A DNA stretch of 64,000 bases from Paracoccaceae bacterium (GTDB taxonomy: Bacteria > Pseudomonadota > Alphaproteobacteria > Rhodobacterales > Rhodobacteraceae), in the NCBI GenBank assembly GCA_019911965.1, contig JAIOJF010000040.1:1-64000 (forward strand), written 5' to 3'. A model generated the notes under the pieces. That model saw nothing but the letters and a program-made list of their open reading frames with translations, searched no databases and was not told the origin of the DNA. Made by a program: the position numbers and the translations under genes. Shown in pieces: positions 50,385 to 60,123 of the stretch (the first letter of the stretch is position 1; each line of letters begins with the position of its first letter).

Positions 50385-52511
50385 CTAGTATGCGGCGCAT
50401 CTGGTCTTGGCGGTACTGCCCGAGCCGCGGTTTCCGAACCCGGTCAGCGCGACCTGAAGCGCCAGATTTGTCGATGGCGACACATTAGATGACGAGACGT
50501 AGCGACGCGAGAGGGAAAGATCAACTTTTATGCAATCGTTGCTGTAAGTTAACGCCAGCCCTGCGTCACTGGCGACATTGGTGACAAGATCGTAGCGCCA
50601 GCTTGCCCCGGTGCGCCAGTTCGAGGCCAGATTCCAGCCCGCTTCGGCCAGCCAGTCGGCGCGGTCGGAAACCGTGTTTCCGGCGGCGTCCTTGATGAAC
50701 CAGGAATAACCGGTGGTGATGTCGAAGCGGTCATTCCACCAGGCCAGACGGGTTTCATTGCGCGACAGCACCAGCCGGTCGTCGAACACCGCGCGCTGCA
50801 CCAGGCGGAACCGGTCCGGCAGGCTGATCTGCGCTGCCAGCACATAGCTCGACGTGATCCCCGCCAGCCCTGACGCGGCAGTGAACTGGCCGGTATCGGT
50901 GGCGCGGAACACGCGGCCGATCTCGGCATCAACCGCCCAGCCGCTGGCGGCCCGGCGTGAATATCCAAAGCCGATATTGGCCCTCAATCCGGTTTCCTGC
51001 CTGTCCTGGCCCGAAAACCGGTTGAGCGAGAACAGGCTGACGCTGTCGAATTCGACCAACTGGCTGTCCTCGTCCGTCACCACGCCGCCGCTGGGATTGG
51101 ACCAGACCAGTTGCGCCCTTGGCTCGATCACGGTGGTGGCACGGGCGCTTTGACGGATCAGGGGCAGGCGGAAATCGGCGGCGATCACCGGCGTTATGCG
51201 GGTAACGGGCATGGTGAAGCCGCTGTCGCCGCTGATGCGGTAGTGATCGGCGCTTACCGCCGCTATGGTTTCGATCAGCAATCCGCTACGCGACATCCAT
51301 TGCCGCGACCAGTCCGCCCCGGCAGACAGGCGGTAGCCGTCGCGCCCCACCACGTCCACAGTCGAGCGCCGGGTGAAGCTGAGGCCCTGCAGATCAAAGC
51401 CGACCTCGCCGCCCAGTACCGGCGAGCCAAGGCGGTGTCGCAGGTTCAGATCACCGATCAGGAACGGAATGATGTCGTTTGCCGCTGGCGAGGACAAGGA
51501 CCGATAGCCGGTCACGCCGGTTTCAAACCGGGTCTGGCGCGAGACATGCTCAAGCCCGATGCGGCTGTTCAGGCGGGTCACGTCGGAAAATCCGTGCCGC
51601 GACAGGTATAACGGATCGCTCGCGGTTTCCAGATGCAGCACCCCCCGCAAGCCCCGGGTCAGCCGGAACTCACCATCCGCGAACAGATAGGCACGGCGGT
51701 CATAGACGCTCTGGCCGTCATGGCTGAGTGCACCGGTGACATCCAGCCAGCCACGCGCGAAGCGCTGGCGATAGGCAAAGCCCAGCGTCGCGCTGCCCAG
51801 CGAATAGAGATGCGGCGTCAGCGTGATATCGGCGTAATCGCCAAAGGTCAGGAAATAAGGCGCACTGACGCCCACACCCAGCCGGTCGGACGAGGTGATG
51901 CCGGGCACCAGGAAACCGCTGGCCCGCCGCACGCTGGGATCGGGCACCCGCATCCGCGGCACCCAGGCAATCGGCACCCGCCCGATGCGCAATTGCGCCC
52001 CTTCAAAATAGAGGTATTTCCGTTCCTGATCGTGGATCACCCGGCGCGCCCGGATTTGCCACAGCGGTGTCGGGCGGGCCTCGGACACAGTACAGGTAGA
52101 GACGGCCGCCTGCGTCATCTGGGTATACCGCCCGTCGGTGCGGCTGATCTCGACCGTGGCCAGTTGCATCTGGCGATCCAGCACCATGCGCGCACCCTTC
52201 AGGATGCCGTCGCGCATGTCGCCTGACAATTCCGCGAAATCCGCCAGGATGACCACGCGATCGCCTTCGGTCAGGCGCAGCGGGCCATCGGCGCGGATCA
52301 CGTCATGGAGGCCGTCATAGATGATCGCGGTGGCTTCCAGCCGACTGGTGCCGAAGATGATCTCGACATTGCCGCTGGCTACCAGCGTTTCGGTGCCGCT
52401 GGTGAACGCGATGCGATCCGCCTTCAGCGAGGCATCGCCAAGTTCGACCGCCAGCGCGGGCCGCACCAGCGCGACCAGCATCAGGCACAAAAGGGCGAGG
52501 TGGCGGATCAT
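50385..52511 (-). CDS. lptD: LPS-assembly protein LptD
   Basis: LptD is the outer-membrane barrel that places LPS on the cell surface with LptE. The 708 residues have a signal peptide (MIRHLALLCLMLVALVRPALA), an OstA-like jellyroll domain (LVASGNVEIIFGTSRLEATAII near residue 42), and a large beta-barrel rich in aromatic and charged strands. The start ATG 52511 has GGAGG nine bases upstream; ATG 52520 would be too close to it. The start overlaps the lptG stop. lptE is not visible in the window. Confidence 0.92.
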   Translation of the reverse strand: MIRHLALLCLMLVALVRPALAVELGDASLKADRIAFTSGTETLVASGNVEIIFGTSRLEATAIIYDGLHDVIRADGPLRLTEGDRVVILADFAELSGDMRDGILKGARMVLDRQMQLATVEISRTDGRYTQMTQAAVSTCTVSEARPTPLWQIRARRVIHDQERKYLYFEGAQLRIGRVPIAWVPRMRVPDPSVRRASGFLVPGITSSDRLGVGVSAPYFLTFGDYADITLTPHLYSLGSATLGFAYRQRFARGWLDVTGALSHDGQSVYDRRAYLFADGEFRLTRGLRGVLHLETASDPLYLSRHGFSDVTRLNSRIGLEHVSRQTRFETGVTGYRSLSSPAANDIIPFLIGDLNLRHRLGSPVLGGEVGFDLQGLSFTRRSTVDVVGRDGYRLSAGADWSRQWMSRSGLLIETIAAVSADHYRISGDSGFTMPVTRITPVIAADFRLPLIRQSARATTVIEPRAQLVWSNPSGGVVTDEDSQLVEFDSVSLFSLNRFSGQDRQETGLRANIGFGYSRRAASGWAVDAEIGRVFRATDTGQFTAASGLAGITSSYVLAAQISLPDRFRLVQRAVFDDRLVLSRNETRLAWWNDRFDITTGYSWFIKDAAGNTVSDRADWLAEAGWNLASNWRTGASWRYDLVTNVASDAGLALTYSNDCIKVDLSLSRRYVSSSNVSPSTNLALQVALTGFGNRGSGSTAKTRCAAY

Positions 52512-52512
52512 G

Positions 52513-53613
52513 TCAGCCATCCTCCATATGCAACAGCAGGCCGACCCCGAGCAACATCGCGGAAACCGGCGGCCCCCAGGCCGCGGCAAGCACCGGAATC
52601 GCGCCATTGGCCCCGAGGATCTGCACGAAATCCTGCAATATGAACACCGCCAGACCGGTGATCACCGCCATCAGCACCATCTGCCCGGTGCGCCCCGAGC
52701 GGTGATGGCGCATCGAAAAACCGGCCCCGATCAGCACCATCGCCGCCAGCAGCAGGGGCGTTGCCAGCTCGCTTTGCAGATAGACCTGATGGCGCGCGGT
52801 GGAAAATCCCGAACGGTCCAGCCTGTCGATGAAACTGCGCATGTCCCAGATCGAAATGGTGGTCGGATCGCCGAAGGAATCAAGTATCTGGTCGCTCGAC
52901 AGATCGGAGGGCAGGGACAGGCTGGCGAAGGTCTCGGCGGCCTGGTCGGGCACCTTGCCTTTTGCGTTGACCAGCCAGAACTTGCCCGGCCCGAGGCTCC
53001 ACGCCCCATCGGCCAGCCGTGCATAGCCGGTTTCGATCCGCCGCTGGGCCACGCCGCTGGCGTCAAACTCGAAGAAGGTGACACCCGACAGCCGGGTCGC
53101 ATCGAAATTGGCGCGTTCGGCGAAAATCACCGTCTGGCCACGATCGCTGCCCTGCCTGAGCCACAAGCCCTCGCGGCTGAGCGAGAACGCCGATACCGTA
53201 CCGGAATTGTAGCGCCCGGTTTCGGTTTCAAACTGGCGCAGGGCGGCGGCGGCCATCGGGTTATAGGCGGAAATGCCGATCAGCCCGATCAGAAGCGCGG
53301 CCAGCATCGGGGCGGCCACCATGCGCAAGCCCGACAGACCGGCGGCGCGTGTTGCCACCAGTTCGCTGGTGCGGCTCAGGCCGCGAAACAGCAAGAGCGC
53401 GGCCAGGATCACCACCATCGACAGCATCTGGTAAACCCCGGTCGGCGATTTCAGCAGCGCCAGCCGGAGCGTATCCAGCACGCCCAGACCGGCGGAATCG
53501 AACCGCCCGAACAGGGCCGTGGTTTCCATCAGGAAGGCCAGTGCGAAGAAACTGCCGAAAATCGCCAGAAACCGGCCAAGGAAGCGGCGCGCGATATAGA
53601 AATAAAGGGTCAT
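52513..53613 (-). CDS. lptG: LPS export ABC transporter permease LptG
   Basis: LptG and LptF form the inner-membrane pair of the LPS extractor LptB2FGC. The 366 residues start MTLYFYIARRFLGRF, typical of the YjgP/YjgQ family, with helices at the N-terminus and C-terminus and a periplasmic beta-jellyroll between (about residues 120-270). Its stop lies inside lptD, and its start overlaps lptF by four bases. lptB is not in the window. Confidence 0.93.
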   Translation of the reverse strand: MTLYFYIARRFLGRFLAIFGSFFALAFLMETTALFGRFDSAGLGVLDTLRLALLKSPTGVYQMLSMVVILAALLLFRGLSRTSELVATRAAGLSGLRMVAAPMLAALLIGLIGISAYNPMAAAALRQFETETGRYNSGTVSAFSLSREGLWLRQGSDRGQTVIFAERANFDATRLSGVTFFEFDASGVAQRRIETGYARLADGAWSLGPGKFWLVNAKGKVPDQAAETFASLSLPSDLSSDQILDSFGDPTTISIWDMRSFIDRLDRSGFSTARHQVYLQSELATPLLLAAMVLIGAGFSMRHHRSGRTGQMVLMAVITGLAVFILQDFVQILGANGAIPVLAAAWGPPVSAMLLGVGLLLHMEDG

Positions 53614-54743
53614 GCCGCGACCTCGGGCCCGCGCATGCGCCGGCGGCCAAACCGCTTGCGCCCGGCATTCCGCAGCATCAGGTAGACGGCCATCAGGCCC
53701 AGTATGTCAGGCAGATAGATCAGGGGCCAAAGATCCATGTCGCGGCGCATAAGATCGCGCAACGGCACCGAGATGGTGCTGATCAGAACCACCATCGCCA
53801 CCGCCCCAAGTACCTGCCGGAATACCCCGAAGCGCGAGAAACTGCCAAGCAACAGGACGGAAAAGCCGATCAACGGATAGACCAGCGATTGCAGGGGCTG
53901 TTCCAGCCGCTTGTGGGCTTCCAGCCGGAATTCGTCGACCGAACTGCCGGTTGCCGCCAGCATGGCGGGCGTCGGGAACAGGGCGGCAAGCGTGGAATAT
54001 TCGCCGATGCGCCGTGGCCGGGCCTCGCGGGTGCCGGTAAGGGTGCCGATGTCGAAGACAAATTCATCGAACTGGATTTTCGTCAGCAGAAGGTTGTTCT
54101 TGTCGAAGGTCTGGATCAATCCGTCGAACATCACAAGCCGCGCGTCGTCTTCCAGCCGGAACAATACCGCCTTATGTGCGGTATAGGTGACATCACGGCC
54201 TGCCGGGCGCTGATCGTGCAGGAAAATATCGACCAATGAGCCATCCGCGTCGATCTCGCGCACGAAGAAGGTGACGTTGTCGGACGGATGGATGAACCGC
54301 CCGCCGACGATCAGCCGCGCCGCCATGTCCTGGGACAATTCCGCCTGGCGCTCTTCCAGCCGGATCAGGCTGACCGGCACCAGATAATGGCTGAGCGCCC
54401 CCGCCAGCAATGCCACCAGCAGCCCGAACATCAAGAACGGCTTCAGCAGCCCCGCCGGAGATATGCCCGCCGATTGCATCACCACGATCTCGCTTTCCGA
54501 ATGCAGCCGGTTCGACACATAGACGGCGGCGGCGAATGTCACCACCGGCAGCACGATGGCCACCACCTGTGGCAAGAACAGGATCATGATTTCCAGAAAC
54601 ACCCGGACAGACTGGCCGTCGCCGATCAGCTGATCGAACAGCCCGATCGCCCGCGCCACCCAGTAAACCCCGATCAGGGTCAACGCGAATAACGCAAACG
54701 GCCCCATCAGCTGAGACAGGATATATCTGTCAAGCTTGGCCAA
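53610..54743 (-). CDS. lptF: LPS export ABC transporter permease LptF
   Basis: The 377 residues form the second permease of the LPS extractor. It begins MAKLDRYILSQLMGPF, with early membrane helices and NRLHSESEIVVMQSAGIS, the coupling-type segment near residue 78, then a periplasmic region and three C-terminal helices. It is the first gene of the minus-strand operon lptF-lptG-lptD-surA-pdxA-rsmA. The promoter should lie in the 143-bp gap shared with the divergent pepA. Confidence 0.93.
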   Translation of the reverse strand: MAKLDRYILSQLMGPFALFALTLIGVYWVARAIGLFDQLIGDGQSVRVFLEIMILFLPQVVAIVLPVVTFAAAVYVSNRLHSESEIVVMQSAGISPAGLLKPFLMFGLLVALLAGALSHYLVPVSLIRLEERQAELSQDMAARLIVGGRFIHPSDNVTFFVREIDADGSLVDIFLHDQRPAGRDVTYTAHKAVLFRLEDDARLVMFDGLIQTFDKNNLLLTKIQFDEFVFDIGTLTGTREARPRRIGEYSTLAALFPTPAMLAATGSSVDEFRLEAHKRLEQPLQSLVYPLIGFSVLLLGSFSRFGVFRQVLGAVAMVVLISTISVPLRDLMRRDMDLWPLIYLPDILGLMAVYLMLRNAGRKRFGRRRMRGPEVAA

Positions 54744-54849
54744 TTATTGTTCCCGCGTTTGCCTCAATGGGGTCGTTTTTTCCCAAACTAGCGGAAAATT
54801 CGAATCAGCAATAGTGTTATCTGGATATTTCGGGCGTGTATCGCTAGGT

Positions 54850-54864
54850 ATTTTCACAGAAAAT
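54850..54864. repeat. Palindrome between divergent lptF and pepA
   Basis: ATTTTC (54850-54855) and GAAAAT (54859-54864) form a perfect inverted repeat with an ACA centre, 22 bp before the pepA start. The surrounding 143-bp gap is AT-rich and must hold both promoters. Confidence 0.4.
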
Positions 54865-54886
54865 CGGGCTGAACGGGGCAAAGGCG

Positions 54887-56359
54887 ATGACCAATCCAAC
54901 AGAAATCAGGTTTGAAGAGGCTGAAACCGGCGATCTGGGCACGCTGGGCGGGCGGATTTCGCTGCTGATCGCGCCGGACGGGGCGATGGACCGGATGGCG
55001 CGGCGGGTGAATGCGCTCAGCAAGGGGGCGCTGAAGCGGCTGGCCGACAGCGAGACGTTTGAGAAGCTGGAGGAAGGCACCGGGCAGGCCCTGTTCTTCC
55101 CCGCCGGTCTGGCCGCCGAGGCGGTGCAGGTGGTCAAGCTGGCCAAACGCCCCGATATCGCCACCGCCCGCAAGGCCGGTGCCGCGATGGCCGAGTTTCA
55201 GGGCAAGGCGGATTTGACGGTGCTGGCGGGCAATCACGCACGCAGCGCCGATATCGCCTTCGGGCTGGTGCTGAAGGGCTACAGGTTCATTGATCACAAG
55301 ACGACGGCGAAGGACCGCGAAGGTCCGGGTGCGGTGCGCTTTCGGGTCTCAAGACCCGAGGACGTGGCGGCAAATGCAAGGCCGATGGCGGCGCTGGCGG
55401 AAGGCGTGTTCTTCACCCGCGATCTGGTCAATGAACCGGCCAATGTGCTGACCACGGATGATTTCGCGGCAAGACTGGCGGCGATGCAGGATCTGGGGCT
55501 GGAGGTGACGATCCTGGACGAACCGGAACTGGAAAAGCTTGGAATGCGCACCTTGCTTGCGGTCGGTCAGGGATCGGACAGCCCGTCCAAGGTGGTGGTG
55601 ATGGAATGGAAGGGCGGCGGCGATGAAAAGCCCTTCGCGCTGATCGGCAAGGGCGTGGTGTTCGACACTGGCGGCATTTCGCTGAAGCCGGCGGCCGGAA
55701 TGGAAGACATGACGATGGATATGGGCGGTGCCGGGGTGGTGTCGGGCGTCATGCGCACGCTGGCGCTGCGGCGGGCAAAGGCCAATGTGGTCGGCATTGT
55801 CGGGCTGGTCGAGAACATGCCGGATGGCCGTGCGCAACGGCCGGGCGACGTGGTGCGCTCGATGAAGGGCGACACGATCGAGGTGATCAATACCGATGCC
55901 GAGGGGCGCTTGGTTCTGGCCGATATCCTGTGGTACGCGCAGGAAAAATTCGCCCCTGTCGGCATGGTCAACCTGGCCACCTTGACCGGCGCGATGATCA
56001 TTGCGCTGGGTCATGAAAATGCCGGTGTATTCGCCAATGACGACAAGATCGCCGCGTCCTTCCTGAAGGCCGCCGGAGCCGAGGGCGAGGGGGCCTGGCG
56101 CATGCCGATGGCACCGGCCTATGACAAGCTGCTGAAAAGCCGGATTGCCGATATGAAGAATGTCGGCGGCAGACCGGCTGGGTCGATCACCGCGGCGCAG
56201 TTTCTGAAACGCTTCGTGCGTGATGACGTGCCGTGGATTCACCTCGATATCGCCGGGGTGGCCCTGCGCACCGACGCCACCGATCTGGCCCCCAAGGGCG
56301 CGACCGGCTGGGGCGTGATGGCGCTGGACCGGATGATCCGCGACAATTACGAAAGCTGA
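54887..56359 (+). CDS. pepA: Leucyl aminopeptidase PepA (M17 family)
   Basis: PepA is a hexameric dizinc exopeptidase that removes N-terminal amino acids and, in E. coli, also binds DNA. The 490 residues carry IGKGVVFDTGGISLKPAAGM with metal-binding Lys and Asp residues near residue 258, and the M17 signature NTDAEGRLVLAD near residue 337. AAAGG lies a few bases before ATG 54887. holC follows after 10 bp, a pepA-holC pair seen in many proteobacteria. Confidence 0.96.
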   Translation: MTNPTEIRFEEAETGDLGTLGGRISLLIAPDGAMDRMARRVNALSKGALKRLADSETFEKLEEGTGQALFFPAGLAAEAVQVVKLAKRPDIATARKAGAAMAEFQGKADLTVLAGNHARSADIAFGLVLKGYRFIDHKTTAKDREGPGAVRFRVSRPEDVAANARPMAALAEGVFFTRDLVNEPANVLTTDDFAARLAAMQDLGLEVTILDEPELEKLGMRTLLAVGQGSDSPSKVVVMEWKGGGDEKPFALIGKGVVFDTGGISLKPAAGMEDMTMDMGGAGVVSGVMRTLALRRAKANVVGIVGLVENMPDGRAQRPGDVVRSMKGDTIEVINTDAEGRLVLADILWYAQEKFAPVGMVNLATLTGAMIIALGHENAGVFANDDKIAASFLKAAGAEGEGAWRMPMAPAYDKLLKSRIADMKNVGGRPAGSITAAQFLKRFVRDDVPWIHLDIAGVALRTDATDLAPKGATGWGVMALDRMIRDNYES

Positions 56360-56369
56360 TGGCAAGGCG

Positions 56370-56849
56370 ATGCCCGAGATTCTGTTCTACCACCTGACAC
56401 GTTCACCGATCGAGGCGACCCTGCCGGAATTGCTGGAAAAGACGCTGGCGCGGGGCTGGAAGGCATTGGTGCGCGGGGGGGATCAAAAGCGGCTGGACTG
56501 GCTGGATGGCAAGTTATGGGCCGACGATACCGGGTTCCTGCCGCATGGCCTGGCGGGCGGGCCGCATGATGCGGATCAGCCGGTATTGCTGACCACCGGG
56601 GCGGATGCGCCGAACCGTGCCGATATCCTGTTCGCCATCGACCGCGCCGAGGTTTCTGTGGCCGAGGCGCAGGGTTTTCAGCGCGTCTGCATCCTGTTTG
56701 ACGGTAACGATAATTCGGCCGTCGAATTCGCCCGTGGCCAGTGGAGCGCGCTGGCCGGGGCCGGGTTGCCGTCGAAATACTGGTCGCAGGAAAGCGGGTC
56801 CTGGCAGGTCAAGGCCAGCAAGAACACCGAACCGGCCGCCTCAGCGTGA
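56370..56849 (+). CDS. holC: DNA polymerase III chi subunit HolC
   Basis: HolC links the clamp loader to single-stranded DNA-binding protein. The 159 residues show the start EILFYHLTRSPIEATLPELLEKTLARG, here in two parts, and the LWADDTGFLPHGLAGG segment near residue 48, both typical of alphaproteobacterial chi. It ends in a region without strong features. It follows pepA by 10 bp, and its last bases overlap the convergent aspartic protease gene by nine bases. Confidence 0.9.
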   Translation: MPEILFYHLTRSPIEATLPELLEKTLARGWKALVRGGDQKRLDWLDGKLWADDTGFLPHGLAGGPHDADQPVLLTTGADAPNRADILFAIDRAEVSVAEAQGFQRVCILFDGNDNSAVEFARGQWSALAGAGLPSKYWSQESGSWQVKASKNTEPAASA

Positions 56850-57425
56850 CAGCCGCATCGCATCCCCGGCAATCTCGATCCGCGCGAACCGCGAAAGATA
56901 GGACATGCCCAACAGCGAACCTGACATCTCGCTGTCATTGACCCAGGCCTGGACATTGCGGTCCGTCTGGCCGCCAAAGCGCACCTCGTCCAGCCGAACC
57001 GGTGCGGTGCGTACCGTGCCATTGGCGGTTTCGGCGGTGCCTAGATAGACCAGATCATCGGGGTCAATCCCCGCCAGCACCGCGTCCTGGCGGCTCAAGA
57101 CCATATGCGTGGCCCCGGTATCGACAACGAAAACAACGTTCTGGCCGTTGATGTTCAGGCTGGCATAGAAATGCCGGTCCGCCGCGCGGCGCAATGTGAT
57201 CACATTGTCCGCCTCGCTTTGTACCGAGGCCTGCGGCATCACCTGCAGGCGCAACTGGTCTTTCATTCCGTACAGCAGAACCACCCCGGCGAACAGGAAC
57301 GCCCACAGGATCGCCTGTTGCAGGGTGCGGTTCAGGCTCTGGCGGTTTTGTGCAAAGAACCAGCCCGCGACCATCAGCATCAGCAGGATCAGATAGACCA
57401 GATTGCCGAACTGCCAGCCGTCCAT
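56841..57425 (-). CDS. Clan AA retropepsin-like aspartic protease (TIGR02281 type), membrane-anchored
   Basis: The 194 residues start with two hydrophobic segments around residues 5-22 and 37-53, the membrane anchor. The single aspartic protease domain has the catalytic FVVDTGATHMVLSRQDA segment near residue 105, and near the end GSLLGMSYLSRF, where the second motif of retropepsin-like proteins lies. Retropepsin-like enzymes act as dimers. The bacterial role is unknown. The gene overlaps holC at its end and lies next to the ABC-F gene on the same strand. Confidence 0.85.
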   Translation of the reverse strand: MDGWQFGNLVYLILLMLMVAGWFFAQNRQSLNRTLQQAILWAFLFAGVVLLYGMKDQLRLQVMPQASVQSEADNVITLRRAADRHFYASLNINGQNVVFVVDTGATHMVLSRQDAVLAGIDPDDLVYLGTAETANGTVRTAPVRLDEVRFGGQTDRNVQAWVNDSEMSGSLLGMSYLSRFARIEIAGDAMRLSR

Positions 57426-57428
57426 GAC

Positions 57429-59300
57429 CTAGCTGTCGGCCGAGGCTTCCAGCCTCGCCACCGCCTCAAGCCAGAGGTTTTCCGCGCGTTCCATGCCTTC
57501 GTTCAACTCCGCGTTCTTGCGCTGCAAATTCGCCAGCATCGCCGCATTCCAGGATTCATAGGTTGCCGGATCGGCCAGTTTTTCGTCCAGCTTCGCCCGC
57601 ATCGCCTGTAACTTGGTGATCCTTGCTTCGCATTTCGAGACCTCGGCCTGCAAAGGTGCGGTATCGCGGCGCTTTTGTGCCGCCGAGCGGCGGGGTTGTT
57701 GCGGCGGGCGCTGCGCCGTGGCCACCGCCCCGCCGGTGCCGCGTTCAGACAAAAGCAACCGGCGATAGGCGTCCATGTCGTCGTCGAAATCGCGGACCTT
57801 GCCGTCGCGCACCAGCCACAGGCGGTCCGCCGTCATCGACACCAGATGCGGGTCGTGGCTGACCAGGATGATCGCGCCGGAATACTCGGTCAGGGCGGCC
57901 ACCAGCGCCTCGCGGCTCTGGATATCCAGATGGTTGGTGGGTTCGTCCAGGATCAGCAGATGCGGCGCATCCAGCGTCGCGATCAGAAGCGACAGGCGGG
58001 ATTTCTGCCCGCCCGACAGGCGGCCAACCTCGGTATCCGCCTGATCGGCCCCAAGGCCGCCAGCGGCCAGCCGGGCGCGGATTTTCGCGGGCGTCTCGCC
58101 CGGGCGCAGACGGCGCAGATGCTGGATCGGGGTTTCGTCCAGATGCAATTCGTCCACCTGATGCTGGGCGAAATAGCCGACGCGGAGCTTGGACGAGGTC
58201 ACCAGCGCCCCCGACATCGGCGCCAGCCGCCCCGCCAGCAATTTGGCCAGCGTGGATTTGCCCTGCCCGTTGGCCCCCAGCAATGCGATCCGGTCGTCCT
58301 GATCGATCCTGAGGTCGAGTTTGCGCAAAACCGGCTGGCCGCCGTAGCCGACATTGACGTCATCGACCTTGAGGATCGGGGGCGACAATTCCTCGGGGCT
58401 GGGGAAGTTGAAGGCGATGGTCGAGCCGCCTTCCTCAAGCTCGATCGGGGTCATGCGTTCGATCATCTTCAGCCGCGATTGCGCCTGTTTCGCCTTGGAT
58501 GCCTTGTAGCGGAAGCGATCGACATAGGCCTGCATATGGGCGCGCCGCGCATCCTGTTTCTTCCTGGCCGATTGCGCCTGATCCAGCTTCTCGCGGCGCA
58601 GGCGCTCGAACTGGTCATAACCGCCGGTCCAGAGCGTCAGCTTGCGGTTTTCCAGATGCAGGATCGCCCCGACCGAACGGTTCAGCAATTCGCGGTCATG
58701 GCTGATCACCAGCACGGTATGGGGATATTTCGCCAGATAGCTTTCCAGCCAGATCGTGCCTTCAAGGTCCAGATAGTTGGTGGGTTCGTCCAGCAGCAGG
58801 ATATCGGGCTCGGCAAACAGCACCCCCGCCAGCGCCACCCGCATCCGCCACCCGCCCGAGAAATCCGAACAGGGCCGCGCCTGTGCGGCGGTGTCAAAGC
58901 CAAGCCCGGCCAGGATCATCGCGGCGCGCGCCTCGGCGGAATGCGCGCCGATATCGGCCAGCCGCGCGTGGATATCGGCGATGCGGGCGGCATCGGTCGA
59001 GGTTTCCGCCTCGGCAAGCAGCGCCGCGCGTTCGGTGTCGGCGGCCAGCACGGTATCCAGCAGCGATTGCGCACTGGCCGGGGCCTCCTGGGCGACGCCG
59101 CCGATACGCGCGCCGCGCGGCACGCCGATCTGGCCGCCTTCCAGCACCAGTTCGCCGGTGATCAGGCGGAACAGCGTGGTCTTGCCGGTGCCGTTGCGTC
59201 CGACGAAGCCGACCTTGTGGCCGGTCGGGATGATGGCCGAGGCACCCTCGAATAACGGGCGGCCTTCGATGGAGAATGATATGTCGTCGATCCTGAGCAT
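57429..59300 (-). CDS. ABC-F family ATPase
   Basis: The 623 residues contain two ABC domains without a membrane part. The first has GRNGTGKTTLF near residue 37, SGGWRMRVALA and LLLDEPTNYLDLE. The second has GANGQGKSTLAK near residue 340, LSGGQKSRLS and LLILDEPTNHLDIQ. An inter-domain charged linker (ARKKQDARRAHMQAYVDRFR) fits ABC-F translation factors of the Uup/YheS type, which act on the ribosome. The C-terminus is a coiled coil near residues 550-620. The start ATG 59300 matches the family (MLRIDDISFS). The exact subtype is not settled. Confidence 0.87.
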   Translation of the reverse strand: MLRIDDISFSIEGRPLFEGASAIIPTGHKVGFVGRNGTGKTTLFRLITGELVLEGGQIGVPRGARIGGVAQEAPASAQSLLDTVLAADTERAALLAEAETSTDAARIADIHARLADIGAHSAEARAAMILAGLGFDTAAQARPCSDFSGGWRMRVALAGVLFAEPDILLLDEPTNYLDLEGTIWLESYLAKYPHTVLVISHDRELLNRSVGAILHLENRKLTLWTGGYDQFERLRREKLDQAQSARKKQDARRAHMQAYVDRFRYKASKAKQAQSRLKMIERMTPIELEEGGSTIAFNFPSPEELSPPILKVDDVNVGYGGQPVLRKLDLRIDQDDRIALLGANGQGKSTLAKLLAGRLAPMSGALVTSSKLRVGYFAQHQVDELHLDETPIQHLRRLRPGETPAKIRARLAAGGLGADQADTEVGRLSGGQKSRLSLLIATLDAPHLLILDEPTNHLDIQSREALVAALTEYSGAIILVSHDPHLVSMTADRLWLVRDGKVRDFDDDMDAYRRLLLSERGTGGAVATAQRPPQQPRRSAAQKRRDTAPLQAEVSKCEARITKLQAMRAKLDEKLADPATYESWNAAMLANLQRKNAELNEGMERAENLWLEAVARLEASADS

Positions 59301-59441
59301 GCGCGGCTTTTGCCCATATCGGCCCGGGACTGTCAACGCGCCATCGAATAGCGGCTTTTCAAGGTGAAGGGGCCGTGTTAGTCAGCCGCCGGTTTCCCCG
59401 GTTCGCGGGGCTGACACTGCACAAATCCGAAAGGCTATCCC

Positions 59442-59864
59442 ATGGCGATCCAGCGCACATTCTCCATCATCAAACCCGACGCAACCAACCGCAACCTGAC
59501 CGGTGCGATCAACGCCAAGATCGAGGCGGCGGGCCTGCGCATCGTGGCGCAAAAGCGCATTCACCTGACCAAGGCACAGGCCGGGGTGTTCTACGGTGTC
59601 CACAAGGAACGCCCGTTCTACGGCGAATTGTGCGATTTCATGTCGTCGGCCCCGATCGTGGCACAGGTGCTGGAAGGCGAGAACGCGATTGCGCGCTACC
59701 GCGAAGTGATGGGCGCGACCGACCCCGCAGAATCCGCCGAGGGCACGATCCGCAAGGAATTCGCGCTGTCCAAGGGCGAAAACTCGACCCACGGTTCCGA
59801 CGCGCCGGAAACCGCAGCGGAGGAGATCGCCTATTTCTTCTCGGGCCTCGAACTGGTCGGCTGA
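59442..59864 (+). CDS. ndk: Nucleoside diphosphate kinase
   Basis: Ndk balances nucleoside triphosphates by phosphotransfer through a His. The 140 residues include [15 protein letters not shown] at the N-terminus, [27 protein letters not shown] in two parts, the [20 protein letters not shown] region, and [12 protein letters not shown], which holds the Ser/His region. The start ATG 59442 gives the normal N-terminus. The gene is convergent with a small RHH gene, and a hairpin lies between them. Confidence 0.95.
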   Translation: MAIQRTFSIIKPDATNRNLTGAINAKIEAAGLRIVAQKRIHLTKAQAGVFYGVHKERPFYGELCDFMSSAPIVAQVLEGENAIARYREVMGATDPAESAEGTIRKEFALSKGENSTHGSDAPETAAEEIAYFFSGLELVG

Positions 59865-59871
59865 CCTGATT

Positions 59872-59900
59872 GATGCCGGGGGGAATGCCTCCCGGCCATC
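59872..59900. terminator. Likely bidirectional terminator between ndk and the RHH gene
   Basis: GATGCCGGGGGG near 59872 pairs with CCTCCCGGCCATC up to 59900, apart from one bulge and one mismatch. The end overlaps the RHH gene stop, so it may end transcription of both convergent genes. Confidence 0.5.
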
Positions 59901-60123
59901 ACCCCTTGTCGCGGTAATGGCGCAGCACGAACAGGCGGATGGCGCTGGCAAGGCCGGTTTCCAGCCCGCGTGCGGCGTCGATCTCGGCGGCCAGTGCGTT
60001 CAGCGGCTGGTTGCGCTCGTGCGCGATGGCGCGGAAGGCGGCCCAGAACTCCGCTTCCAGCGAGACCGAAGTGCGGTGGCCCTTCAGCGTCAGCGAGTGC
60101 TTTTGCGGGCGGTCATTGGTCAT
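59899..60123 (-). CDS. Ribbon-helix-helix domain protein (RHH_4 type)
   Basis: The 74 residues contain a ribbon-helix-helix region: the strand KHSLTLKGHRTSVSLEAEFW and a helical part with LNALAAEIDAARGLETGLASAIRLFVL. These proteins usually bind DNA as dimers and repress genes. It overlaps the DUF4169 gene upstream by 11 bases, and both are small, so the pair may be a regulatory or toxin-antitoxin-like unit. That is only a hint from size and overlap, and it is a common Rhodobacteraceae neighbour set. Confidence 0.8.
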   Translation of the reverse strand: MTNDRPQKHSLTLKGHRTSVSLEAEFWAAFRAIAHERNQPLNALAAEIDAARGLETGLASAIRLFVLRHYRDKG

